From: Linum tenue
Taxonomy: Eukaryota; Streptophyta; Magnoliopsida; Malpighiales; Linaceae
Reading direction: 5' to 3'
Length of the DNA stretch: 64,000 bases
Assembly (NCBI GenBank): GCA_946122785.1
Contig: CAMGYJ010000004.1
Coordinates: 9,012,150 to 9,076,149, forward strand
A model generated the notes under the pieces. It saw nothing but the letters and a program-made list of their open reading frames with translations, did no database searches and was not told the DNA's origin. Shown here piece by piece: positions 1-13,102 of the stretch (position 1 is its first letter; every line of letters begins with the position of its first letter). Position numbers and translations under genes: made by a program.

Positions 1-1062
1 ACAAAGTTCACTCAGGCACTTACCGAACTTGGTTTCCACACGTCTCGTGCAGATCCTTCCTTGCTCATTCGTCACACGTCGGGCTCCTTTGTAGCAGTCC
101 TCATCTATGTGGACGATGTGGTGATCACAGGGACTGATCCGGTTTTTATCGTCCGCGTCAAACAATACCTTGATGACCGTTTTAGCATCAAGGATCTTGG
201 TCCTCTCTAGTATTTTTTGGGCATTGAAGTGGCTCGCTCTGCCGAAGGAATTGTTCTGAGCCAGCGTAAGTATACTTTGGATATACTCCACGATGCTGGC
301 GTGGAGGGTGCTCGTCCCAGTGGTTTCCCCATGGAGCAAAATCACACCCTCACTCGCCCCGCTGAAGAGGTGGTTGCTGATGCCAGTTCGTATCGCCGCC
401 TAGTCGGTCCCCTTCTGTACCTCACGGTAACGCGGCCTGACATTGCCTATGTTGTTAACGTTTTGAGCCAGTTTGTGAATGCTCCAGGTCCTGAACATGT
501 TGCTGCCGTCACCCGTGTCCTTCGCTATTTGAAGACTGCACTTGGGCAAGGTTTGTTCTTTCCTGCCCATGGAACGCTTGATCTAGTTGCCTACTGTGAT
601 GGGGACTGGGCTGGTTGTCAATCCACTAGACGCTCTACGACCGGTTACTTTATCACTCTTGGTGGTGATCCCATTTCCTGGCGTGCTAAGAAGCAGAAGG
701 TGGTTGCACGTTCTTCTGCTGAAGCTGAATACCGAGCTATGGCCAGCACTGTGAGTGAAGTCCTCTGGTTACGCTTTTTGCTTCGTGACCTGCAGGTTTC
801 TTTACCTGGCCCCACTCAACTTTTCTGCGACAACCAAGCAGCCTTTCACATTGCTGCTAATCCGGTGTTCCACGAGCGCACTAAGCATGTGGAGATGGAC
901 TTTTATTTTGTTTTTGAACGAGTACTCTCCGGTGAGATTAGCCCTCAGAAGATCGGTTCTCGGTCCCAGCTTGCTGACATTCTCACCAAGGCTCTTGGCA
1001 CTGAGCAGTTCCATTTCCTCGTGTCCAAGCTTTGTGTTTGTAGCCTTCACGCTCCAGCTTGA
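1..1062 (+). pseudogene. Copia reverse transcriptase-RNase H, 3' part of Pol (5' end outside window)
   Basis: Frame 1 reads from the first base as Ty1/Copia reverse transcriptase, with the catalytic YVDD motif at about residues 36-39. RNase H follows, with motifs CDGDWAGC, SSAEAEYRAMA and FCDNQAAF, and the typical Copia end NPVFHERTKHVEMD. An in-frame TAG at 208-210 replaces the lysine codon expected in the GPLKYFLG motif, so Pol is broken. Integrase, protease and Gag lie upstream of the window. A purine tract at 1061-1069 and an LTR-like sequence follow the stop directly, which fits the 3' end of an element. The protein is a close relative of the Copia element at 13103-17734. This is a decayed retroelement with no host role. 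Confidence 0.93.
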
Positions 1063-1336
1063 GGGGGCGTGTTGAGAGTGTTTATTATTATGTTGAACTC
1101 TTTGGGTACTTTTTAGTACTTTGTCTTTCTAGCCCTAGGAACTCTGTAGCAGGGCATATATATTGGCGTGAGTCTCTACTCAGTGGCCATATACTTCTGC
1201 GTCGCATACACTGCAGAACATAATAAAGCTTGAGATCGTTCTCCTTGGAGTAAGGTCATTCATACCGAATGGCAAAAACCATGTAAATCGTCGTGTTGTG
1301 TGATTGTTTTTGCTTCCACGTTTATGCTATTTTACA
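1061..1336 (+). repeat. Polypurine tract and 3' LTR of the first Copia element
   Basis: GAGGGGGCG (1061-1069) is a polypurine tract right after the pol stop. The LTR starts at 1070 with TGTTGAGAGTG and seems to end near 1336 (TTTTACA), giving about 267 bp. Its start and tail (AAATCGTCGTG, TTCCACGTTT) resemble the LTRs at 13103-13388 and 17449-17734, so the elements belong to related families. The right end is an estimate because the 5' LTR and TSD are not in the window. Confidence 0.6.
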
Positions 1337-2039
1337 AACTCCATTCAAAGTCAATTCACTAAATCTGATTATGCACAAATAAACAACTAAAAGTTGTACA
1401 TCCTAACCCATACCCATACCTCACCACACCATTAAGTTTGAGGAGGGAAAAAGGTCAAAACACTAAACAACGTCAATTTTAGTTTGGAAATTTTCTGAAA
1501 AAAATAAAATAACTATGAAGAATTAAAAAAAATATATAATATAGAAATGGCTAATTTTCTTTTCCTATTACATCTACCACCGTTGGATACTAATATAGAA
1601 AAAGCATTTTGCAGCCCAGGAAACGAACAAGAGACATATGAACAACCTATGCTATGTGAAAAAGCTAAGCCATTTCTACCTTCAATTTGTGTCTGATGTA
1701 GGCATGAATGCACAACCCTTCCCTCTCTCGTCAAGCTATACCCACGCTTGGAAGTTGGAACAGACTATGTTCAACATTTGTGGATAACTGAACATAAAAG
1801 GGAATATAACTGTAACATCAAAACATGGATTGTGATGTTAGATTTGCGAAATTGTTGGCCTCTATGCACATATGTGATTTCTTTCTTTCTTTCTAATTGG
1901 GCATTTTACTCTTTAACTATGACTTCACTTTTCGCATATAGCTAACATTTAGCTGATTGCTGGGTTTTTTACCAATACTTATAAAAGTGTACCGGAGATT
2001 CTATTGGAAGATTCAACAATAGGTTATTTTATGTTTTTT
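1337..2039. other. AT-rich intergenic DNA
   Basis: No convincing coding frame, RNA gene or element terminus was seen. A short CTTT run lies near 1875-1892. Confidence 0.6.
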
Positions 2040-2064
2040 TTATGTCAACCTGTATTGAGCTTTA

Positions 2065-2364
2065 TTAATCAGAAACTACTGTTACATCATCCAGGTGTAG
2101 CTGATCAATCACAATCATCGGTGGCCTATCTAGCCATATTACGGGTGAGTTCCAGTTCGTATTACATTTGGTCATTAGGTGTGCTGCCTCATTCATTGTC
2201 CTTCTTACCAAGCGGAGCACCTCTTCTAATCTCATCCCAAGGGCCCTCTTGATACTCATACATATCGTTCCCATCTTGATAATAATGGCTTCTCTACCAC
2301 AAAGTTTCTTAACCACTGCTAGACACTCTGTTTCTGTTTCGTATCTATCAAAATTACCTACCAA
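2065..2364 (-). pseudogene. LINE RNase H-domain remnant
   Basis: The minus strand encodes a fragment resembling the C-terminal half of the plant LINE RNase H domain (RVT_3 type). The visible match is a VRRTMNEAAHLMTKC-like segment, equivalent to the usual VRRxxNxxAHxxA block, followed by the WLDRPP-type tail. The catalytic N-terminal half is missing. A short A-rich run on the minus strand (plus-strand T run at 2033-2042) sits just past the 3' end, as expected for a 5'-truncated LINE. No clear TSD was found. It could also be a fragment of a RNase H-like host pseudogene. Confidence 0.5.
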
Positions 2365-2392
2365 TTTATACTCTTGTAGGAGATTTTTCTAG

Positions 2393-4836
2393 TCGAACCT
2401 CTTGTATAGACCGTTCTACAATCCTTGCTTTTTACTCTTTAGATATAGGCTTCACTATTATCGATAAAAATGAAGTAATTAGATACTGAGTGATGAATTC
2501 TGTTTTATTTTATTTTTCTTATTAGACTTGTTATGACTTATGAGTATGTTTCTTATTATGGAATGATATGCAGATTGATTTTTGGATCTTTCTCAATAAT
2601 TTGAGTTATTGATACGAATGACTTTTGATATAGTATCTGACTCTTTGATAATAATAATAAAAAGTCATGCGTTCCAATCATCACGATCTTCCAATTAATA
2701 TTAACAATCGAGTAAAACACATGCATTGTATGATGAGAGTGAGTACAAACTAAATGACATAAAATTAATTTTTGGAGCTCTCCGATTAATTTGAGTTGTT
2801 GACGTAAATCAGTTCTTTACACTAACCACGAATACATAATCCAACCCTATTAAATAAACTTGGCACAAGTCTGCTTTGTTGAAATTTTTTGAATAAGATA
2901 CACTATTGTGTCAGTTGCACCCTCACCCTATAACCCATACTTTTTTTCCAAAGTCAATTCGAACCATACAGCTACATGGCTGCGGGACAAGCTTTTATCT
3001 AAAGTTAGAAACCCAATTTGAACCGAATCAACTTTTTCTAGGCATAGCCAGCCATTGATAACTTGTGCTGCTGGTTTTTTCCTAGTTGAGAAATGGCCAA
3101 GAGCTAAGACTCACACAGAACATGCACTTACTTACACCCGCACTGAAAGTACAGTCGAGGTCTGGGATTAATCGGGGAAATTTGGGGCTGTTGAGCTTAA
3201 TTAGAATATATTCTAAAACTTCACTTGAAAATGAAAAGGAGCTGAATGGAAAGAAATGTAAAGGTCCCTAATTAATACGAAGGACCCCATCATGTGAAGG
3301 GCACTCTTGTGTTAACAGACAGGACACAGTCACAGGTCCAAGTTCACATTACCAAACCTCACTAGACGCGATGGTGGTCTTCTTTCTTACACATTTTGTT
3401 TGGATATCTCTTGTCTACTTGCCCACCCCTTTTCCACTTTGGAATCTGCACAAGAGTTTTTCTGTTTCATTCGTGAGAATGTGGTTGGTTACCCTACCAG
3501 AAAATAGGTGTTTTTTGTGTCTGTTATTCTATATCTTTAGTGTCGGTTATTACCGATAGTCGGAATAACCAACACAAAATTTCATGTCTCAATCCTATCC
3601 TTTTTGCTAATGAAGTTAATTACAGGTTTTGTCGCAACTTTCATGCTTGTTTTACGATTCCCGAAGTAATTGAATTGACCTAATTAATAAACCTTATCAC
3701 ATATGTATGAGTAGGGTTGGAAAAGTAATCCATTTTTACTTCATATCGGGCAACCAACCTTGCTCGAATGGATTTTATATGGAAAATCCAAATAACATGA
3801 TTTTTTGTTTGATTTTTCTCGAACTCGATAAGAGTGCACGTTTGTTATTTTTAGTATATGATGAGATCATCCGAATTTGTGCTATAAGTATGCTCTGCAC
3901 TGCATTCTCAAAGTTAACAATTTAGAGCATCCATACCACTTGAACCGTTGTGTTTATATCTTAAACCCCATTTTTTGCTCATTATTTTTCACTTATCCAT
4001 ATACTATCTTAGAAAAAAGTAATAAAAATTGGAACATATCAAGAATTCAACATATGATTGTCTAGGGATGGCACAAGTGAGTATTTCCCAAATCAAATAT
4101 GAGTTGGGTATACACACATCGATGTATTTTAGAAATTTTTAGAATATGAGACACGTGATCATTTTTTTGTTTGTCAGAGATAGTTGCCAAACACGATACA
4201 GGATAGTTGTAATGGTATTGTCTAGAGAGGGTGTGGAAAATGAGGCTTTTGTAGGAAGTCATTAGGACTCGAACACAAAAGAACTAAGTTGCTTTGATGA
4301 CATGACATCGTTCAACTACAAGATTGTTGGTTAGCGGTGGGTTGGTGTAAAAGATAAATGAACGAATCCTATATAATCTTTTACAACGAACCGTTTAACT
4401 GCATTTCAGGCTATGACATCAACAGTATAATTTATAGCTGAAAAGTAAAACTGCAACCCCCATTCAAATTTCCCTGCGCATAGAGTGATTTTAGGAGTCT
4501 GACGTGGCAGGGTGGTTACGCGGGATTAAATTAGAAATCCCCGCCTGACAGGAGAGATAAGAAACCGTCGGTTCCCACTACTTTTTTTGCGGCTGAAATC
4601 ATTTTCCATTTTCTCCTGAGTTATCTACGTTTTGCTTTCTCCTTCCCGCAGCACGGCAGGAGATCCATTTCTCAGCGGATAATTTTGGGAACAGGGACTG
4701 ACGCTTGCTGCTCAGTAGAGGAAGGCATTGACGGCCCGCTGATGTGGAGTTCCCCGTGCCGAGATTCTGCAGTTTGGAACGAGCGGCGAACACCTGATTG
4801 AGCGAGGAAGACCTGCGGCTAATTAACGGTGAATTC
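2393..4836. other. AT-rich intergenic DNA
   Basis: No supported gene was found. Short frames here have no recognisable domains. The stretch from about 4480 is less AT-rich and leads into the repeat region that starts at 4837. Confidence 0.55.
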
Positions 4837-5066
4837 CCCAGCCAACTAACGAATCGAAGGTGAGTCATGATTTGTGGTATTTGTTTACCCCCGCTGATTC
4901 GAACAATCGGATTTGGTAGTTATGCGGTGAACGATTCTCCAGCCAACCGCCGATTTGAAGGGGAGGCGAGATTGTTTCGGTTAGTTTGCTCTCGCTGCTT
5001 CTCTCAATCCGGATTAGGTAGTTCTGCATTAAACCCTTGCCAGCCAACCGACGATTTGAAGGGGAG
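4837..5066 (+). repeat. Degenerate ~100-bp tandem units
   Basis: The signature CAGCCAAC plus a (C)GA(T)TTGAAGG-like block recurs at 4837, 4932 and 5041, a spacing of 95 and 109 bp. It recurs again at 5806 in the next duplication. Each unit also carries a GGATTTGGTAGT-like block (for example near 4910, 5011 and 5173). This is a small diverged tandem array that leads into the larger duplication. Confidence 0.65.
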
Positions 5067-5779
5067 TCAGTAATTTTTTCTGTTTGTTTGCCCCCGTTGC
5101 TTCGCAGTGTCAGATTTGTTAGTCTGATATATATGCGTTTGGGGGAAGCCCGCAATTCCTCTATTCGCAATTGGATTTGGTAGTCTGATCTGCATATTAC
5201 CTATTACTGTTTCCATCATTTACTTCGCTTATCTTTAGTTTTTATCTGGTTGAGTTTCCATGTGTACCCAGCTAAATTGATAGGCCAACCCTTCATGTAC
5301 CTCCTGTGTCCTTATCGCAGCTTAGAAGGAGACCACGTCTTCGGCGAATTCGGCGACTACAAGCCCCTCGAAGCCAAGGAAAACAGGGGAAACCAGGGGA
5401 GCCGAGTTCAAAAGAAGGCATAAATAATTGAGCTCTGGTTTAGATCCCAGCTGCAACTGGTAGGTTTCTCGCTCTCTTTCATTGATATCCCATTTCAGTC
5501 TCCTTTCTGTTCCGGATTTTTAGTTCTAAATTTGGGTTTAGCCCGCCGTACTTGATAGATTTGGTTCATCATCTTCTCAAATTCTTTTCTGATCGAAGAG
5601 ACGACGACGAAACTAAATTAGGATTACTGAGAGTGAACCATACAAGAAGAAAACGAGCTTTGTATTCGCATAAGGAGAAAAGGCGATGGATGGGTTAGCG
5701 GCGACGGTGGGTTTCTGACTCTCTTTCGTTAATATTCGCTTTCTGACTTCTTATTTAGTGTGTTGATTTTTGGGTCTAC
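5035..5779 (+). repeat. Tandem duplication, copy 1 (745 bp)
   Basis: This block is repeated almost base for base at 5800-6543, with an offset of 764-765 bp (a one-base indel near 5240). It contains a TC-rich stretch, GA-rich stretches and, near its end, a tiny frame of ten codons beginning ATGGATGGGTTAGCGGCG. The sequence looks like a 5' UTR or first-exon region, with GTAGGTTT-like candidate splice donors, but no protein of known family is encoded. Confidence 0.85.
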
Positions 5780-5799
5780 ATATATATCAGACGTGGTCT

Positions 5800-6543
5800 C
5801 CTTGCCAGCCAACCGACGCTTTGAAGGGGAGTCAGTAATTTTTTCTGTTTGTTTGCCCCCGTTGCTTCGCAGTGTCAGATTTGTTAGTCTGAAATATATG
5901 CGTTTGGGGGAAGCCCGCAATTCCTCTATTCGCAATTGGATTTGGTAGTCTGATCTGCATATTACCTATTACTGTTTCCATCATTTACTTCGCTTATCTT
6001 TAGTTTTATCTGATTCAGTTTCCATGTGTACCTAGCTAAATTGATAGGCCAACCCTTCATGTACCTCCTGTGTCCTTATCGCAGCTTAGAAGGAGACCAC
6101 GTCTTCGGCGAATTCGGGGACTACAAGCCCCTTGAAGCCAAGGAAAACAGGGGAAACCAGGGGAGCCGAGTTCAAAAGAAGGCATAAATAATTGAGCTCT
6201 GGTTTAGATCCCAGCTGCAACTGGTAGGTTTCTCGCTCTCTTTCATTGATATCCCATTTCAGTCTCCTTTCTGTTCCGTATTTTTAGTTCTAAATTTGGG
6301 TTTAGCCCACCGTACTTGATAGATTTGGTTCATCATCTTCTCCAATTCTTTTCTGATCGAAGAGACGACGACGAAACTAAATTAGGATTACTGAGAGTGA
6401 ACCATACAAGAAGAAAACGAGCTTTGTATTCGCATAAGGAGAAAAGGCGATGGATGGGTTAGCGGCGGCGGTGGGTTTCTGACTCTCTTTCGTTAATATT
6501 CGCTTTCTGACTTCTTATTTAGTGTGTTGATTTTTGGGTCTAC
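5800..6543 (+). repeat. Tandem duplication, copy 2
   Basis: This is a near-identical copy of 5035-5779. Only scattered single-base changes are seen, for example GATATATAT versus GAAATATAT, and gcgacgg versus gcggcgg in the short frame. High identity means a recent duplication. A further, much more diverged partial copy (GATTTGGTTCATCAT, then GGAACGACGACG) lies at about 6568-6690, so the locus has been duplicated at least twice. Confidence 0.85.
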
Positions 6544-6828
6544 GTTATGATTTTCCCTTACTATACTACATGGATTTGGTTCATCATTTTTGCCCATTCT
6601 TTCAGATTGAAGGAACGACGACGGGAACTCGATGATGGCAGGAGAAAGTGGAAAAGGAGCGTTGGGTTTGCAGAGGGGAGAATAAGGATGATTAAGTTAG
6701 CGGAGTAGAAAGAAGGCAAAGCCAGGTAGTTCAAGTTTGGCAACTTCCTTTCAGTTTGATTGGGTGTTTGTGATAAGTCTTAGTTTGGTCAACATATGAG
6801 GACTTTAATGAATACAAAAAAGGCTAAG

Positions 6829-6933
6829 AGGAAGAAGAAGAAGAAGAAGAAGAAGAAGAAGAAGAAGAAGAAGAAGAAGAAGAAGAAGAAGAAGAAGAAG
6901 AAGAAGAAGAAGAAGAAGAAGAAGAAGAAGAAG
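6829..6933. repeat. (GAA)n microsatellite, about 35 units
   Basis: This is an uninterrupted GAA/AAG run of roughly 105 bp. It would read as poly-lysine in one frame, but the surrounding frame has no other protein-like features. Confidence 0.95.
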
Positions 6934-9900
6934 CAACAACAGAGAATTAATTTTACCTGGTCAAATCCCCTTGTCGCAGTTTACAAAGACATAGAAGGCA
7001 AAGAGAACGGCAGTGGAAGGAGGACTAAGAAGACGCACAAAATCGAAAAGGTGAAGAACTCTATTAAGATTGTGAAGGAATAACGAAATCAACATAGTGG
7101 TGACCTTCTCTCTTTGCTTCTGTTTTTTTTTTTTAATTTCTTGTGATTTATTCGTAGGTTAATGAGCTTATGCCAGTTTTGGGTACTTACCTTCCAAATA
7201 GCACATTAGGAAGCTTTCACTTGCCGAGTTCAACTTATTAATCAAGTGCTTGCCATCAATGGTGGTTTGGATGTGTTTGGCTCCATTTTATATCTTCCAG
7301 ACCTTGCAGTTTGTAACTCAAATAGCTTTCGGATTATTGAGTTCTTACGTTGCTATTATGTTTACCTGCACGATATGCATGATCTCATAGAAATGGCCTT
7401 ATTATCCGAGTTCTTATGCAGTGGCTGGGTACATTGATGTGGTCATTTCAGAAACGACTAACATGTAAGAGTAGTCACCTTCTTAATCAACAAGGTGTGC
7501 TAGGAACTAAAGTCATGTGCTATGCTAATTGTTTGTATTGGTGTTCAGGGAAGAGTGCATCCGGAAGGGAAGATTACATCGTCATTAGTTCTGTCAAAAT
7601 AAAGCGACCATAAACAAGACATGCCTTCTGCAGAACATAATGATGAGTATTGCATTTTTCAACGGTTTATATATTTGTTTCCAGTTCTTTTATGTGTGTA
7701 TGTCTTTTACGCCCGATGATTATGATTCGTTGATCCCTTTTTTCCTTTCAGGAGGAAGAGCATATATGCAACAAAAAGGACCAACAAAAATGATATAATC
7801 AAACACGATTGGCGATTCTCATGATGATGAGATTTGTGCTCTTTATGAACGAGCTTTCTCTTGGTACTTTTTTCTCCCTTGAATCTCTCATTTTTATAGC
7901 TGATGTTGTGTTATATCATTTTACACGGTCAATCACAAATCGTTTTTGGTTTCTTGAATTAGAATGAATCCAGGTTTGTGTTGCCTAGGGACTGTAACTT
8001 GTGATTACCTTTCATATTCATCTAAAAGTTTAATTTTTTATTTGTTATATTGGTATTGTTTTCAGGTATGGTTGGTATTTTGATTTGATTTTGGATACTC
8101 ATAGGATAATTGTCAGTTCCAACCAGTACATGGATACTCATCTAAAATCAATTAGGTGATTTTCTCCATGTATTGTTCCTACCCATTCACTGTTCTGATC
8201 TTTTAATTTTCCATTTTATAGGTTCCATTTATTGCTATAGGTGTTTCCTATGAACTGAAGTATAGAGAAAAAAGTATATGTTCATGAATTTGAGATGCAC
8301 GAGGGTGTTTGGTTTAGCCAATGCCCATGGATTTCGTAACCAAAGGTAGTATTCTGATTCCTACCTTTGTTGTTTTTCAGCTTCTTATTATGTATGTATT
8401 GATATAGCAGTTTCAGTGATTATAAAGTGTTGATACTAATTAAGAAATCTGTAATTTTTGCATAGATTCTTTATTTTTGCTGCTTCTCTGTTTGTTGTCG
8501 CTTCAAACCTCCACTTATCATCTTACATATCATGGCAGGTTGTACAACATAGAAATTGTGTCCCTTCATTTTACCAGTTTGTCCTTTAGATAGATGTGCT
8601 TCAGTAAGATGTTTTGTGTTCTGCACTTTTATTCAGAATTTTGTAGTAGGATAGAATCAAGCAAAGACAAATACTTGCAGTAGGATTTATATAGAACGTC
8701 TATGTAAAAAATACATGTATTGCACTTGAGATCTTAATTAATACAGTTGGGTCATATATTTAATCCGTTTGTTTTATCTTCTTCGACGCTGTACTTTTTA
8801 AGCTGTGATGTAAAACTTGCATGAAATTGACTTGCAATGAATTTCTGGATTTAGCAAGTGGCAATCTATTAACTTTGTACTCTTGGATGTGCCCTTTTGA
8901 ATTTTTTAGTGTCCGGGACCTTCTTTTTTATATGACGATATAATCAGATAGCAAACTTTTCAATTCCTTACTTTGTTGTGGTCATGCTTTGATCCTTGAC
9001 TGACCCAGCCACCCAGGCTCATGAAAATCATCCTAAATCATATTAGCTATCTTGATGATATCGGATTGCTGCTGCATCTATTGTTTTTTAAAGTAAAGAT
9101 TGGATTTTGCCTATATATGTTAAACTATAATCTATAGATGTTATTAAGGGAAGGAGATGATGTTTCTCTGTATATGACCAATTATCTGACCAATTTGGCT
9201 GCAGAAAAATTGCTTGAAGCAATAAGACATGAAGACTGGTTAATTGCATACCGAGTGAAAGGGATTTGGATATCTCTGCACAAAGAAAATTCGGTATCAC
9301 TTATTGGTTATTCATTTGATATTAAGTTCCCTGTTTTTTTTTTTTTTGTAGTTAGAATCTTATCAGCATCGAATAGTTAATTCTTAGATATTTTGTTTTT
9401 ATGATAGTGTGTTCTAATCCATTCCATTAGGATGAGACTATTTTGATTCGAGTTGGCCTGAAGGAATCAGTAGCGAGCTTTCAATTGGAGTTAATGATTT
9501 TGAGATATTGAGCATTATTGATTGAGTCAATGTTCATAGATGCATTAACCCAAGGTTTTTGTGTGATTCTAGCCTATGTTCTTTTCAGCTGCTGCTTCTT
9601 CTGTAAGTTCTTACACAACACATTTAGTATTTATAAAATGTTGATCCCAAAAAGTTAAGAAAAAGAACACTGAAATGCTTGATAATTTGTCTTTGATGGC
9701 AGACTATAGTTTCCAAATCATCTTCTTCTATCAACTGATTGTATAATCCCACCTTTTGCCTCTATTGCAAGAATCAACAAGGGAAACCAGAGCTACAGTA
9801 TTTCCATCACATCACCCTTTGAGGCTGGGTAAGTGTTTCAACTCCTGGATTGGGGTAATTAATTGGTTCAAGGTTGTTGCTGGTTGTTTTGTTAGTTCGT

Positions 9901-11990
9901 TCTTAAATTCATTATCAAGTTCCTTTTGGGGGCATTCACTTGCAAATTTCATTTAGCCTTTGAGTCAAATGATATTTAAACTCTTTTAACACAAAATTAT
10001 GTTCTGATATGTCTAAAGTTACATGTTGTTTGGAGGCAAAAATTCCTACAGATCTTTATTGTCATGGGTATGAAGTTTTTGTATAGGTGTGGAAGTTGTA
10101 GGAACATAGATCTATGTTGTGATGGTCCTCAAAAGGAGGGGAAGGAGTTGTTGCATCTGATGTCTACAAAATAGTACAGCCACTGCTTTCGCTATCACTT
10201 TTTGTTTAAGGTTGAATACCATCAAATTGCGGACACTACGAAGTAAATTTCATTTATCTACGGTAGACATCTAATATGTGGGTAGCGAATGTCTTCTGGG
10301 ATTAAGAAATATGACCGTCATTTGTTGCTTCTTTAGTCACGTAAGTTAAGGGGTTGCATCGAGGGGTTTATTAAGCCACATGCATAGTTTTGATAGCAAG
10401 TACTTATTGTGTGATATTATCTAAACGGAGTTCTCAATAAGTAAAGGGTGCTAAGGCTATAAATGTAGTGCATTAGCTAAAGTGCTCTTTGAATTGAATC
10501 AGTATTTGAGAATTAAAAAGTACCCAAATAATGAAAATATGAAATCATCTAGATAATGACATAAATGAAGGGAAGAAAATAATAACTATAAAATGAACCA
10601 ATTAGAGGATAATCGCTTTGCATATATGTATGTGTTATAATATTTTGCAATTCGTCTTCGGTGGGTGGGGGTTCTTGGTTAAGTTGTCGTTTTGAGATCA
10701 TGAATTGTTGTGTGTGCTCTTGATTAGTTCCCCGTCATATTTTGCTAATGCATTCTTTGGTAATGCTACTATATTTTTTAAAATTAGAAGCAAGAACAAT
10801 TAGTGAAAGTTTAAACATTCCTAATGCTAGCATATACTAATTAATTGAAGCCCCCTTTCTTTTCTTCATGTAGTTGTTGTTGATGGTGAAAGCCGTTGTT
10901 TTAGTAGATGACTGGGGCTAGGATTTCATTACAAGATGGATGGGGACAAGGCAATTTGTTTTCAATGCAACATCAGATAATAGTACGAAAATAGCTTACC
11001 ATGCATCCTCATTCTCACACGACATTGTTTATGTTGGTGATAACATATTCTTAAAACAACAACTACTTCGATGACTATGTTCTGTGCTGATATGGATGAT
11101 TGCTAAGTGGGTTATTAATGTTTACTTCCTGATCCGTTGGACATTTAATAACTCACTTTTGTGCATATACCTTATAACTATGCCACATGCTAGCTCATTT
11201 CGTTATGGGTTGTTAATTGCAAGGACCAACATAGGCGAAAAGATAATTGTGACCAGATCACATACAAATTTCTCGTATTGGAAATCATGTTTTAATCAAT
11301 AAACCATGAGATTGCCAGAGAATCTTGAAGATGGCATGTTGATAATCAACTACTAATAATGTATTGTATGTTGGCTAATATGGCACCATGATAATTCCTC
11401 CCAGGTTTGTTGTTTGGATGGTTTTACTGTTTTCTTTACTTTTATGTCTTTCCCATCGGTCTCTTTGAATGCTCGATTTACAAATCTAATTTATGGATGT
11501 CACTTATTCCAAATTAATGGGGACCAACAAATTTCAAATTCGATAGCAAAACTTTTCATCCTTGACCTTTGATTTGAATAGAGTTTTAGCACCTACTTCC
11601 AAATTTAGGAGTTAGACAAATCTCGCATGTGTTGAATTTAGATACCAAATACATAACTGAAATATATGATCCAAACGATGTTCACATTTGTTATTGAATA
11701 TCAAATTGGTTTTCTTTCTTTATGAAGTCATGAATATTTTTTTCATAAAATCCCACTTTCACGACAGACGATTGTATATTTGAATCTACAAGTGTTTTAT
11801 TTAATAAAATTCCAAATAAATACTTCAAATATTTGAGATTTTGGTCAATATAATAGCTTGGACTATCCTTTTACGTCATTGTCAACTCTTAAAACCACAA
11901 ATATTTTTCGGGAATCATATAAAATTAAAGATTCCAAATCAAGTAAATCATAAAAATTGATAAAATAAATTATACGAAATAGAATGAAAT
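6934..11990. other. Gene-poor AT-rich region
   Basis: No convincing coding region was found. Several GT...AG-like pairs and short frames exist (for example 9138-9380 and 7246-7437) but none matches a protein family I recognise. It may include untranslated or intronic sequence of the locus duplicated at 5.0-6.7 kb, or the body of the Helitron that ends at 12021. Poly-T runs occur near 7118 and 9336. Confidence 0.4.
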
Positions 11991-11994
11991 TGAT

Positions 11995-12021
11995 CCGACC
12001 AACGGGTCGGGTAAAAGCTAG
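11995..12021 (+). mobile_element. Helitron-like 3' terminus
   Basis: A perfect 6-bp hairpin (CCGACC, loop AACG, GGTCGG, at 11995-12010) is followed by GTAAAAG and CTAG (12018-12021), then a T. A short GC-rich hairpin shortly before a terminal CTRR, inserted 5' of a T, is the diagnostic Helitron 3' end. The matching 5' TC terminus was not found, so the length is unknown. A decayed relative of the same motif lies near 59896. Confidence 0.55.
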
Positions 12022-13097
12022 TTGATAAAATAGTTCACAACTTTTTTAATTTCATTGTATAAACAAGTTTAGATGCATGTCAATGACAGATCAGAAAATT
12101 GTACAAGAGATTTCCCTTTACATGATATAAAATGGATATAAATTAAATATCCAAATTATTCTATTCTTACCAAGAAATATTTAACTAATACAAGTTTCAA
12201 TTTCATAAGTAACATCCATGTGTCTTCACTGTACTCAGCCCTAACAGGTTTCCTTTTAAGTGTCCCACCAAGCCGTCAATAATGAGTTGAAACTTAAAGT
12301 TTGAAAATGTTCTTCAAATACTGAAAATTGATCATTATTTTTAGGGCTTAGAGTACATATTCCACGGAAAATGAGTTATAGTATAACAAATAAAAATATG
12401 TTGCCAACACGGGGTTGGTGTTGGGTCATTGAAGATATCGGTTTGGCAAACAGTGTGGTCATGGTCAAACCCTTATTTTCTGTAGCTTCTCCACCTGCTT
12501 TCATTGAAAGGGCAATGGAAGATGCATGTGGGAAGTGACCAAACTGCCCATTGGTAGAACATGGACCAGGTCCAGTAATAACACATATTAGGGGAAACAT
12601 GGAGTACGTTTTGGGATGACCACAATAAGTTGAGCTTCAAATTGGGTGGCACAGTATTTTCTTAATAATGCAACCTCACCATCTCCCCCAAATCAGAAGC
12701 TGACAGAAAAGCTTCACAAATCACAGGGACGTCGTCGTCGTCGTTCAACAGCCAAGTTCTGTTGTATGCATCATGACGATTCATGCAGTCACTCACACAG
12801 GTAAAGAGGGAAAGATTTCAAGCACATGTAACAACACACAAGTGAAGCTCTTCATGTAGAGGAGAGAATGTCATATCCATCCTCTCTCAATTAGCCCGTT
12901 GTTTCCCCCCCTCCCCCCCCTTTACTTGTGAACTCTTGGTTTCTTGCATATCACCGTTTCTCAAAGTTGCTATTACGACGACTCATTCAAATATATGATC
13001 ATCCTCTTTAACGCGATTGGGAAACCTATGTAATGGATTGGACATTCAAAACTCCATCAAACCTCACTCTAAAGACTATATAGTTGTTCAACATCTC
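12022..13097. other. Intergenic DNA
   Basis: No gene seen. A homopolymeric C run sits at about 12906-12920. Confidence 0.5.
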
Positions 13098-13102
13098 ATG
13101 GC

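Noticed and set aside
6796..7083. 95-codon frame with poly-lysine
   Set aside because: It is only the translated GAA microsatellite; the flanks show no protein-like features.
9138..9380. 80-codon frame in the gene-poor region
   Set aside because: It ends in a poly-T derived phenylalanine run and matches no known family.
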